Of a stretch of 64,000 nucleotides of DNA, positions 34,630 through 42,215 are shown one piece after another. The stretch's first letter is position 1; each line of letters begins with the position of its first letter. The stretch comes from Cryptosporangium aurantiacum. GTDB taxonomy: Bacteria > Actinomycetota > Actinomycetes > Mycobacteriales > Cryptosporangiaceae. Under the pieces are notes generated by a model that saw only the letters and a program-made list of their open reading frames with translations, was not told where the DNA came from and did not search any database. Location: contig NZ_FRCS01000007.1 in the NCBI RefSeq assembly GCF_900143005.1, positions 310,001-374,000 of the forward strand. The letters run 5' to 3'. Both the position numbers and the translations under genes were made by a program.

Positions 34630-35016
34630 ATGTCTCTGTCTGCGCTTCGTCCGGCTCTCTCCCGTGGCCGGCGGATCACCGCCGCCGTCGCCCTCGGCCT
34701 CGCCCTCGGCGTCGGTGGCGCCGCTGCCGTCGGGTCGCCGGCGGCCGCGGCGCCGGGCGACCACGCCTGGTGCGACGACTACAAGTTCTCGATGGCCCGC
34801 AACTCCGAGGGGAAGTGCGTGGAGCTGATCCAGGTCTACCTCTACCAGTACGGCTTCGGCTCGTACCTGAACGGGCACGGCGGCATCGACGGCGACTTCG
34901 GCGCGGCGACCGACCGCGCGGTCCGGGCGTTCCAGAACAAGTACAAGTCGCGGACCGGGCCCGCCGACGGTGAGGTCGGCCCGAAGACCTGGGCGACGTT
35001 CGGCTACCTCGCCTGA
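34630..35016 (+). CDS. Secreted peptidoglycan-binding-domain protein
   Basis: A 128-residue exported protein. The signal peptide (about 1-42) ends in SPAAAA before PGDHAW. The mature part is a PG_binding_1 domain with GGIDGDFGAATDRAVRAFQ and GEVGPKTW, the usual repeats that bind peptidoglycan. There is no catalytic domain, so it is a cell-wall-binding accessory. ATG 34630 is preceded by AAAGG. Two Cys residues (WCDD and KCVEL) could form a disulfide. The 206-base gap upstream holds its promoter, but I cannot place it exactly. Confidence 0.88.
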   Translation: MSLSALRPALSRGRRITAAVALGLALGVGGAAAVGSPAAAAPGDHAWCDDYKFSMARNSEGKCVELIQVYLYQYGFGSYLNGHGGIDGDFGAATDRAVRAFQNKYKSRTGPADGEVGPKTWATFGYLA

Positions 35017-35027
35017 GTTAGTGAATT

Positions 35028-35063
35028 CCGGAGCCCGGGCCGTGACGACGGTCCGGGCTCCGG
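35028..35063. terminator. Bidirectional hairpin terminator
   Basis: Fourteen-base arms (CCGGAGCCCGGGCC / GGTCCGGGCTCCGG, one wobble) with an eight-base loop, between the convergent peptidoglycan-binding gene and the ROK repressor. Confidence 0.8.
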
Positions 35064-35067
35064 CGTG

Positions 35068-36228
35068 TCAGGGCACCAGCGCGTTGACCCGAACCGGGTC
35101 GAAGAGGTGCTCGAGCATCAGCCGGCCACCGCCGATCACGCCCGCCAGCCGCCCGGCCCGGCTCGGCTCGATGACCAGCCTCTCCACCGCCATCGGCAGG
35201 CACCGCTCGTAGAGCGTCGAGCGGATGTTCGCCACGTACGGCTCCGCCTGGCTGAGCTGCCCACCGAGCACGAGCGTGTCCGGGTTGAAGAAGTTGACGA
35301 TCGTCGCCAGCACGTCGGCGGTGGCACGCCCGGCATCCCGGAGCATGCGGGCGGACACCGGCTCGGCGTCCCGAGCGATTTGTATGACGCCGGACGTGCC
35401 CTGCACGTCGAACCCGGCCGCTTGCAGACGCCGCGCGAGCGCGGCGCCGCTGGCGACCGCGTCCAGGCAACCGGTGCGCCCGCAGGAGCAGGGGACGTCC
35501 TGCTGGTCGGAGACCGGCGCGTGGCTGATGTCGCCGGCCGCGCCGCGCGCACCCCGGTGGAGCTGCCCCGACGCGATGACGCCGCAGCCGATACCGGACC
35601 CGGCCTTGAGGAACACCAGGTGCTCGGTGCCGTCCTGGGCGGCCGAGAACTCGCCGAGCGCCATCAGGTTCGCGTCGTTCTCCACCAGCACCGGGACGTC
35701 GATCAGCCCGGCGGCGCACCCCGGCACGTCCGCGCCGTTCCACCCGGGCATCCGGGACGGTGACACGACCCGCCCGGCGCGGAAGTCCACCGGCCCCGGC
35801 ACCCCGACCGTGAGCCCGGCCAGCGGCGCGGGGAACGCGGCTCCCAGATCGCGCACCTGATCCACGACCCAGGCCAGGACGCGTTCCGGGCCGTCGGCGA
35901 TGTCCATCGGGAGCAGCCGTTCGGTCAGCAGCGTCCCGCCGAGGTCGAACAGCGCGAGCGACGCGTGGTTGGCCCCCAGGTCGGCGGCGGCCACGGTCCC
36001 GGCGTCCGTACGCAGTTCCAGGCGGCGCGGCCGACGGCCGCCGCGCGACCGACCGGCGCCGGTCTCGTGCAGGAAGCCGAGCTCGATCAGGGCTTCGACG
36101 CGGGTGGCCGCGGTCGAGGCCGATACGTGGGTCAGACGTGCGATATCGGACCGGGACGCGGCGTGACCCGTACGCACGAGGCGGAGAACGGCACCCGGCG
36201 AATCGGGGGCGACGGGTTCAGGCTGCAC
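35068..36228 (-). CDS. ROK-family transcriptional repressor
   Basis: About 386 residues. A winged helix-turn-helix (SRSDIARLTHVSASTAATRV, about 23-42) precedes a ROK domain with the sugar/phosphate region AAADLGANHASLALFDLGG, ENDANLMALGE and the zinc motif CSCGRTGCLD. Members repress sugar-uptake operons and respond to a sugar or sugar phosphate. It is divergent from the ABC/asparaginase/kinase operon and is its likely regulator. GTG 36228 gives the usual family length; no good ribosome site is seen, so the message may be leaderless. Confidence 0.88.
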   Translation of the reverse strand: MQPEPVAPDSPGAVLRLVRTGHAASRSDIARLTHVSASTAATRVEALIELGFLHETGAGRSRGGRRPRRLELRTDAGTVAAADLGANHASLALFDLGGTLLTERLLPMDIADGPERVLAWVVDQVRDLGAAFPAPLAGLTVGVPGPVDFRAGRVVSPSRMPGWNGADVPGCAAGLIDVPVLVENDANLMALGEFSAAQDGTEHLVFLKAGSGIGCGVIASGQLHRGARGAAGDISHAPVSDQQDVPCSCGRTGCLDAVASGAALARRLQAAGFDVQGTSGVIQIARDAEPVSARMLRDAGRATADVLATIVNFFNPDTLVLGGQLSQAEPYVANIRSTLYERCLPMAVERLVIEPSRAGRLAGVIGGGRLMLEHLFDPVRVNALVP

Positions 36229-36270
36229 CCCATGGTTGTACCAGGTTCGCGATAAATCTTCGATCACCGA

Positions 36271-36300
36271 TTGACTTGCTTCGATAATTGGAATTACGGT
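36271..36300 (+). promoter_or_regulatory. Promoter of the ABC/asparaginase/ROK-kinase operon with operator-like repeat
   Basis: TTGACT (36271-36276) and TACGGT (36295-36300) are 18 bases apart, a good sigma-A-type promoter. TAATT-GG-AATTA (36285-36296) is an inverted repeat overlapping the -10 region, a natural place for the divergent ROK repressor to act. Confidence 0.6.
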
Positions 36301-36342
36301 TCGCCGTGCTGGATGAACTGCTGGGGGACGGGAGGTGACGGT

Positions 36343-37080
36343 GTGGCCCCGATGATCGAGGTGACCGGTGCGAACAAGCACTTCGGCGACGCGCACGTGC
36401 TGCGCGACATCGATCTGGAGGTCGCCGCCGGCGAGGTCGTGGTCGTCGTCGGGCCGTCCGGTTCGGGTAAATCGACGCTCTGCCGCTGCCTGAACCGGCT
36501 GGAGACGCTGACCTCCGGTGAGATCCGCATCGACGGGCGTCCGCTACCCGCCGAGGGACGCGCGCTGGCCCAGCTGCGCGCGCAGGTCGGGATGGTCTTC
36601 CAGTCGTTCAACCTGTTCGGCCACCGCACGATCCTGGACAACGTCGCGCTAAGTCCCATCCACGTGGCGAAGCGCGACAGGGCGACGGCCCGCGCCGAAG
36701 GCCTCGAACTCCTCGACCGCGTCGGCATCGCCGATCAGGCAGGCAAGTACCCGGCGCAGCTCTCCGGCGGTCAGCAGCAGCGTGCCGCGATCGCCCGCGC
36801 GCTCGCGATGCGCCCGAAGGTCATGCTGTTCGACGAGCCCACCTCCGCGCTCGACCCGGAGATGGTCAGCGAGGTGCTCGACGTGATGGTCGGGCTCGCC
36901 GCCGAGGGCATGACGATGGTCGTCGTCACCCACGAGATGGGGTTCGCCCGCCGCGCGGCCGACCGCGTCGTCTTCATGGACGCCGGGCAGATCGTCGAGT
37001 CCGACACCCCCGACGCGTTCTTCACGGGCGCCCGCAGCGAGCGGGCCCGCTCGTTCCTCTCGAAGGTCCTGTCTCACTGA
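36343..37080 (+). CDS. Polar amino-acid-type ABC transporter ATP-binding protein
   Basis: A 245-residue ATPase of the GlnQ/HisP class. Walker A is GPSGSGKST, the signature [16 protein letters not shown] and Walker [15 protein letters not shown], followed by the H-loop [14 protein letters not shown]. It would energise uptake through the two permeases downstream. GTG 36343 is chosen because GGAGGTGA lies just upstream; ATG 36352 is the alternative. It is first in a seven-gene operon. Confidence 0.93.
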   Translation: MAPMIEVTGANKHFGDAHVLRDIDLEVAAGEVVVVVGPSGSGKSTLCRCLNRLETLTSGEIRIDGRPLPAEGRALAQLRAQVGMVFQSFNLFGHRTILDNVALSPIHVAKRDRATARAEGLELLDRVGIADQAGKYPAQLSGGQQQRAAIARALAMRPKVMLFDEPTSALDPEMVSEVLDVMVGLAAEGMTMVVVTHEMGFARRAADRVVFMDAGQIVESDTPDAFFTGARSERARSFLSKVLSH

Positions 37081-37091
37081 AGGGGTAACAC

Positions 37092-38030
37092 ATGGCGAAA
37101 GTCGCCAACCGCACGTTGCTCACGGCGGCGCTCGCCGCGGTGACGCTCGCGCTCGCCGCCTGCGGCGGCGGCTCGGACTCGGGCTCGTCCGCGGTTCCCC
37201 CCGCTGCCAGCTCCGCGTCCACCGATCTTTTTGCGGACGCTCCGGTGGCCGACGCCGCGGCGATCCTGCCCGGCTCGACGATGGAGAAGATCAAGAAGCG
37301 CGGCAAGCTGGTCGTCGCCGAGGCGCTGGACGCCCCGCTGCTGTCCCAGCAGGACCCGTCGAACCCGGACAACGTCACCGGATTCGACGCCGACCTGGCC
37401 AAGGCGCTCGCGATCTACATCCTCGGCAAGCCGAGCGTCGAGATCGTGCCGCCCGCCACCGAGACGCGCGAGGCGCTGCTCGGCAACGGCACGGTCGACG
37501 TCGTCTTCAACACGTACACGATCACCGAGGAGCGGGCGAAGCAGGTCGCGTTCGCCGGACCGTACTTCTCCTCCGGCCTCGCGGTCGCGGTGAAGACCGG
37601 CAACACCGAGATCAAGAGCATCGACGATCTGGCGGGCAAGACCGTCATCGTCGGCGCGAACACCCCGGCCGTCACCGAGATCCCGAAGCGGGTCCCGACC
37701 GCCAAGGTGATCCAGTTCGGCACCGACCCGCAGGCCGTGCAGGCGCTGACCCAGGGCCGCGGTGACGCGTACGTGCAGGACATCACGCTACTGGCCAGCA
37801 ACGCGGCGTCCAACAAGGACATCACGGTCGTCGGCAACCCGTTCACGTCCGAGCCGTACGGCATCGGTTTGAAGCACGGCGACTCGCAGATGAAGCAGTT
37901 CGTCAACACGTGGCTGACGACGATCCAGAAGGAAGGCCTCTGGGCCGACATCTGGAAGGCCTCGCTCGGAACCGTCGTGAAGTCGGAAGCCCCCGAGCCG
38001 CCCGCGATCGGTTCGGTTCCCGGGTCCTGA
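37092..38030 (+). CDS. Extracellular solute-binding lipoprotein (amino-acid type)
   Basis: A 312-residue lipoprotein. The signal peptide ends in the lipobox LALAAC, so Cys25 or so is lipidated. The mature part is a family 3 periplasmic-binding domain (GFDADLAKALAIYILG; later TITEERAKQVAFAGPYF). It captures the substrate for the ABC importer. Binding specificity cannot be read from sequence; the family usually binds polar amino acids or opines. Confidence 0.92.
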   Translation: MAKVANRTLLTAALAAVTLALAACGGGSDSGSSAVPPAASSASTDLFADAPVADAAAILPGSTMEKIKKRGKLVVAEALDAPLLSQQDPSNPDNVTGFDADLAKALAIYILGKPSVEIVPPATETREALLGNGTVDVVFNTYTITEERAKQVAFAGPYFSSGLAVAVKTGNTEIKSIDDLAGKTVIVGANTPAVTEIPKRVPTAKVIQFGTDPQAVQALTQGRGDAYVQDITLLASNAASNKDITVVGNPFTSEPYGIGLKHGDSQMKQFVNTWLTTIQKEGLWADIWKASLGTVVKSEAPEPPAIGSVPGS

Positions 38031-38085
38031 GTCGTTCGGCGCCGGGGCGGTGACCGCCGCCCCGGCGCCCTTTCGGAGGCTTCGC

Positions 38086-38730
38086 GTGAACGTCCTGCTC
38101 GACAACCTGCCCGCGTTGCTGGACGGGCTCTGGACGACGGTCTGGATGACCGTCGTCGCCGGCATCGGCTCGCTGCTGCTCGGCGTCGTGGTCACCGCGG
38201 CCCGGGTCAGCCCGGTGCCGATCCTGCGGAGCCTCGCGTTCGGCTACGTGCAGTTCTTCCTCAATGTGCCGGCGCTGGCGCTGCTCGTCCTGTTCGTGTT
38301 CGCGTTGCCGGACGTCGGCCTGCTGATGCCGCTGACCACGACCGCCGTGCTCGTGCTCGTGATCTACGAGGCCGCGTACGTCGCCGAGGCCGTGCGCAGC
38401 GGAATCAACACGGTCTCGATGGGCCAGGCCGAGGCGGCTCGCGCGCTCGGGCTGACGTTCTTCCAGTCGCTGCGGCTGGTGATCCTGCCCCAGGCGCTGC
38501 GGGCGGTCGTCCAGCCGGTCGGGAACGTGATGATCGCGCTGGTCATGAACACGTCGCTGGCCGCGGCCGTCGGGGTCGTCGAGCTGACCGCCAGCGCCAA
38601 CAAGGTGAACCTCGTGCACGCCCAGCCGATCCCGATCTTCGTCGGCGCGGGCCTCGCGTACATGGCGCTGGCGCTGGTGATCGGGTTGTCCACGGGTGTG
38701 CTGGAGCGACGGGTGGCGATCGTCCGATGA
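38086..38730 (+). CDS. Amino-acid-type ABC transporter permease
   Basis: A 214-residue membrane protein with about five helices and the binding-protein-dependent transport signature EAARALGLTFFQSLRLVILP that contacts the ATPase. GTG 38086 has GGAGG nearby. It ends overlapping the second permease by ATGA. Confidence 0.92.
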   Translation: MNVLLDNLPALLDGLWTTVWMTVVAGIGSLLLGVVVTAARVSPVPILRSLAFGYVQFFLNVPALALLVLFVFALPDVGLLMPLTTTAVLVLVIYEAAYVAEAVRSGINTVSMGQAEAARALGLTFFQSLRLVILPQALRAVVQPVGNVMIALVMNTSLAAAVGVVELTASANKVNLVHAQPIPIFVGAGLAYMALALVIGLSTGVLERRVAIVR

Positions 38731-39554
38731 GTGGGTCGGTTCTGTTCGACGAGCCCGGGCCGCGCGGACGGCGTCGGATTCGGATCGCGTCGATCGTCAC
38801 CGTTGTTGTGCTCGTGGCAGTTGTCGTTCTCGCGCTGCGGCAGTTCGCGTCGCACGGACAGTTGGACGCCGACAAGTGGCGGCCGTTCGGCGAGTGGCCG
38901 ATCTGGGAGTACCTGCTGGTCGGCCTGCGCGGGACGGTGCAGGCCGCGGCCCTGGTCGCGGTGCTCGGTGCGGCGTTCGGCCTGATCCTGGCGCTCGGCC
39001 GGCTGTCGCCGGTGCGGCCCGTGCGGTGGCTCGCCACGGCCTACATCGAGATCGCCCGCACGCTCCCGGTGCTCCTGTTGATCTACGTGACGCTGTTCGC
39101 GTTGCCGCGGTACGGGATCAACCTGCCGCTGCTCTGGAAGCTCGTGCTGCCGCTGACCGTGGCTAACGCCGCCGCGTTCGCGGAGATCTTCCGGGCGGGC
39201 ATCCTGAGCATGCCGCGCGGGCAGAACGAGGCCGCGGTGAGCCTCGGCATGACCCGGGTCCAGTCGATGCGGTTGGTGGTCCTGCCGCAGGCGCTCCGTG
39301 CGGTGGCGCCATCGGTCGTCTCGCAACTGGTGTCGCTGCTGAAGGACACCTCGCTCGGGTACATCGTCGCGTTCACCGAGCTGCTGTACCGCGCGCAGGT
39401 GCTCGCCGCGTACAACCACCTGCTCGTCCAGACGTACCTCGTCGTCACGCTCGTTTACCTGGTCTGCAACCTGTCGCTGTCCGGCGTCGCGCACAAACTG
39501 CAGACGTTCACCCGGCGGCGCACCGCCGCACCCGTACCGGAGAAGACCCTATGA
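38727..39554 (+). CDS. Amino-acid-type ABC transporter permease
   Basis: A 275-residue partner permease with about five or six helices, an N-terminal basic cytosolic segment, and the signature NEAAVSLGMTRVQSMRLVVLP. It forms a heterodimeric channel with the preceding permease. Its stop overlaps the asparaginase start (ATGA), so transport and hydrolysis genes are translationally coupled. Confidence 0.92.
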   Translation: MSGSVLFDEPGPRGRRRIRIASIVTVVVLVAVVVLALRQFASHGQLDADKWRPFGEWPIWEYLLVGLRGTVQAAALVAVLGAAFGLILALGRLSPVRPVRWLATAYIEIARTLPVLLLIYVTLFALPRYGINLPLLWKLVLPLTVANAAAFAEIFRAGILSMPRGQNEAAVSLGMTRVQSMRLVVLPQALRAVAPSVVSQLVSLLKDTSLGYIVAFTELLYRAQVLAAYNHLLVQTYLVVTLVYLVCNLSLSGVAHKLQTFTRRRTAAPVPEKTL

Positions 39555-40513
39555 GTGACCTCGCAGAGCTGGCCGTCGTCGAGCGGGACGGGTTCGCGGA
39601 GAGCCGCCACCACGGCACGCTGGTCGCGCTGACCGCGGACGGCCGGATCGCGTTCGCGGCCGGTGACCCGAACGCGCCGATCCTGCCGCGCTCGTCGGTG
39701 AAGCCCTGGCAGGCGGTCGTCTGCCGGGCCGTTGGCCTCGTGCTGGACGACGCCGGGACCGCGCTGTCGGCGGGGAGCCACACCGGCGAGGACGCGCACG
39801 CCGTCCTGAGCCGGGAGATCCTGGTGTCCGCGGGGCTGTCCGAGGAGGCTCTCGGGTGCCCGCCGGACTGGCCGGAGGACGAACCGACGCGGAACTCGCT
39901 GATCGCCGGCGGCTCGTCGCGGTCGCCGATCCGGATGAACTGCTCGGGCAAGCACGCGGCGATGCTCGCGGCGTCCGTGGTCAACGGCTGGGACGTCGGC
40001 GGCTACCTGCTCCCGGATCACCCGCTGCAGCAGCGCGTGCGGGCGATCCTCGAGGAGGCCACCGGCGGCCCGGTGACCCACGTGACGACCGACGGCTGCG
40101 GAGCGCCGCTGTTCGGCACCACCACGCTCGGCCTGGCGCGGGCCGCCGCTCGGCTGGTGACCGCGGCTCCCGGCTCGGCCGAGCGAACCGTCGCCGACGC
40201 GATGCGCGCCGAACCGTTCTTCGTCGGCGGTACCGGGCACGTGAACACCGAGCTGATGCGGCGCGTGCCGGGCGTCGTCGCGAAGGGCGGAGCGGAAGGT
40301 GTGCTGGTCGCGGCCGCCGCCGACGGCCGCGCCGTCGCGATGAAGGTCCTCGACGGCTCGCCGCGGGCGACCACGATGCTCGCCGTCGCGGCGCTGCGCG
40401 CGCTCGGCGTCGACACCTCCGGCGTCGGTGACCTGGCCGAGGTGCCGGTGCTCGGCGGCGGCCGGCCGGTCGGCCGGATCCGGCTCGGCGCTGACCTGGG
40501 TACGTTCGCGTGA
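39551..40513 (+). CDS. Asparaginase, Rhizobium etli type (Asparaginase_II family)
   Basis: A 320-residue protein of the PF06089 family, distinct from bacterial type I/II asparaginases. Residues known in the R. etli enzyme are present: RSSVKPWQ (Ser-x-x-Lys pair), AGSHTGE (second Ser), MNCSGKH (Cys and Lys) and TDGCGAP (second Cys of the metal site). It would hydrolyse L-asparagine, or an asparagine derivative, to aspartate and ammonia in the cytosol. Coupled to a polar amino-acid importer upstream and CutC downstream. Confidence 0.9.
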   Translation: MSDLAELAVVERDGFAESRHHGTLVALTADGRIAFAAGDPNAPILPRSSVKPWQAVVCRAVGLVLDDAGTALSAGSHTGEDAHAVLSREILVSAGLSEEALGCPPDWPEDEPTRNSLIAGGSSRSPIRMNCSGKHAAMLAASVVNGWDVGGYLLPDHPLQQRVRAILEEATGGPVTHVTTDGCGAPLFGTTTLGLARAAARLVTAAPGSAERTVADAMRAEPFFVGGTGHVNTELMRRVPGVVAKGGAEGVLVAAAADGRAVAMKVLDGSPRATTMLAVAALRALGVDTSGVGDLAEVPVLGGGRPVGRIRLGADLGTFA

Positions 40514-41193
40514 CGCTGGTCGAGATCTGTCTGGACGACGTCGACGGGGCTCGGGTGGCCGAGCGGGAGGGCGCCGACCGGATCGAGCTCTGCGCGGATC
40601 TGCTGGAAGGCGGCATCACGCCCTCGCACGGCATGGTCGACGCGGTGCTGGGGGCGACGTCGCGGGTCGGCGTCCAGGTGCTGATCCGGCCCCGCGGCGG
40701 GGACTTCGTGTACTCAGCCGACGAGCTGCGCGTGATGCTGTTCGACATCAGGACGTACGCGCAGTACCCACGGGTGGGGTTCGTGCTGAGCGGGTTGACG
40801 GCGTCCGGGCGGATCGACGTGCCGTTGCTGTCGGCCCTGCTTTCGGAGTGCGGTGGTGCGCCGGTGACGTACAGCCGCGCGTTCGACGAGGTGGACGAGC
40901 AGTTCGCGGCGCTCGACACGCTGGCGTCGCTGGGCGTGGCCCGGGTGCTCACCGGCGGGGGACCGGGCGCCGCTGCGGACGGCCGCGATCGGCTGCGCGC
41001 GCTGGTCGAGCATGCCGCCGACCGGATCACGATCCTCGCCGGCGGTTCGGTGCGGTCGTACAACGTCGCGGCGCTGGTCGCGCACACCCGGGCTCCCGAG
41101 GTGCACCTGCGTGCGATGGTGCCGGCCGGTGGGCGCGATCGCACGTCTGCGGACGAGGTGCGCGCGGTGCTGGCCGGGGTGGGACGCCGGTGA
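40510..41193 (+). CDS. cutC: CutC-family TIM-barrel protein
   Basis: A 227-residue protein with the CutC hallmarks: VEICLDDVDGARVAEREGAD, RIELCADLLEGGITPS, VLIRPRGGDFVYS and ILAGGSVRSYNV. CutC was named for copper homeostasis in E. coli but its enzymatic role is unsettled. Here it lies between an asparaginase and a ROK sugar kinase with GTGA overlaps on both sides, which argues for a metabolic role in the pathway of this operon. Confidence 0.92.
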   Translation: MTLVEICLDDVDGARVAEREGADRIELCADLLEGGITPSHGMVDAVLGATSRVGVQVLIRPRGGDFVYSADELRVMLFDIRTYAQYPRVGFVLSGLTASGRIDVPLLSALLSECGGAPVTYSRAFDEVDEQFAALDTLASLGVARVLTGGGPGAAADGRDRLRALVEHAADRITILAGGSVRSYNVAALVAHTRAPEVHLRAMVPAGGRDRTSADEVRAVLAGVGRR

Positions 41194-42140
41194 CCGCCGC
41201 GGTCGTCGCGGTCGACGTCGGCGGGACCACGGTCAAGGCCTCCGTGGTCGACGACCGGGGGTTGCCGCGTCACCACCGCACGGCGCCGAGTGCCGGGGGA
41301 ACGGACACGGTCGCGGTCGTCCGGTCGCTGGTCGAGTCGCTGCGCGGCGCGGCGGTCGCCGACGGGCTCGACGTGCTGGCCGCCGGCGTGGTGACGCCCG
41401 GCCTGGTCGACGCCGAGACCGGCCGGGTCGCGTACGCGTCGAATCTCGGGTGGCGCGATCTGGACCTGCGGGCGGCGCTGGAGGGTCCGCTCGGCCTGCC
41501 GGTGTCGGTCGGCCACGACGTGCGGGCGGCCGGACGGGCCGAGCGGCACCTGGGCGCGGCGCGCGGCGCGGACGACTTCGTGCTGCTCCAGCTCGGGACC
41601 GGGATCGCGGCGGCGGTCGTCACCGGGGGTGCGCTGGTCAGCGGAGCGGGCAGCGCCGCCGGGGAGGCTGGGCACATGCCGGTCTACCCGGACGGCGAGC
41701 CGTGCCCGTGCGGCAAGCGGGGGTGCCTGGAGGCGTACGCGGCCGGGGCGGCGGTCCTCCGGAGGTACCTGGCCGCCGGAGGCGCCGAAGTGAACACCGC
41801 ACGGGGGGTGGTCGCCCGCCTCGGCGCCGACCCTGTTGCCGACCGGGTCTGGGGTGAGGCGGTGACCGCGCTGGCGTTCGGCGTCAGCACGCTGACGATG
41901 TTGCTCGACCCGGCGCTGGTGGTGCTCGGCGGAGGGTTGGCGCTGGCGGGTGACGCGCTGCTCGAGCCGGTCGAGCGTGCGATGGCGGACCTGTTGGTCT
42001 GGCGGGACGCGCCCCCGATCCGCCTGTCGACGCTCGGCACCGCGGCGGGACAGTGGGGCGCGGCGCTCGAAGCGTTCGCGCTGACACCGCACGCGGGGTG
42101 CGTGGAGTCCTGGACCCGCCCGGCCACCCCGGTCGCCTGA
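41190..42140 (+). CDS. ROK-family sugar kinase
   Basis: A 316-residue kinase. The ATP-binding motif is AVVAVDVGGTTVKASVVD; the catalytic Asp lies in VGHDVRAAGRAE, where the usual Glu-Asn before it is Gly-His; the zinc motif is CPCGKRGCLEAYAAG. It would phosphorylate a hexose or N-acetylhexosamine at C6. Being last in a coupled amino-acid-transporter/asparaginase operon hints at a sugar-linked amino acid as the imported substrate. A strong terminator follows. Confidence 0.9.
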   Translation: MTAAVVAVDVGGTTVKASVVDDRGLPRHHRTAPSAGGTDTVAVVRSLVESLRGAAVADGLDVLAAGVVTPGLVDAETGRVAYASNLGWRDLDLRAALEGPLGLPVSVGHDVRAAGRAERHLGAARGADDFVLLQLGTGIAAAVVTGGALVSGAGSAAGEAGHMPVYPDGEPCPCGKRGCLEAYAAGAAVLRRYLAAGGAEVNTARGVVARLGADPVADRVWGEAVTALAFGVSTLTMLLDPALVVLGGGLALAGDALLEPVERAMADLLVWRDAPPIRLSTLGTAAGQWGAALEAFALTPHAGCVESWTRPATPVA

Positions 42141-42145
42141 GGGCC

Positions 42146-42193
42146 TGCAACAAAGTGTGGTGTGGGCGCCCGCCCACACCACACTTAGTTGCA
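42146..42193. terminator. Very strong 23-bp-arm hairpin terminator
   Basis: Arms of 23 bases with one mismatch (beginning TGCAACAAAGTGTGGTGTGG on the left) close on a two-base loop between two convergent genes. The length exceeds what termination needs. Confidence 0.8.
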
Positions 42194-42215
42194 ACTCGAT
42201 CGGCTCCCGCTCGGA

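Noticed and set aside
42146-42193. Terminal inverted repeat of a transposon
   Set aside because: No transposase and no second copy in the window; its place between convergent genes fits a terminator.
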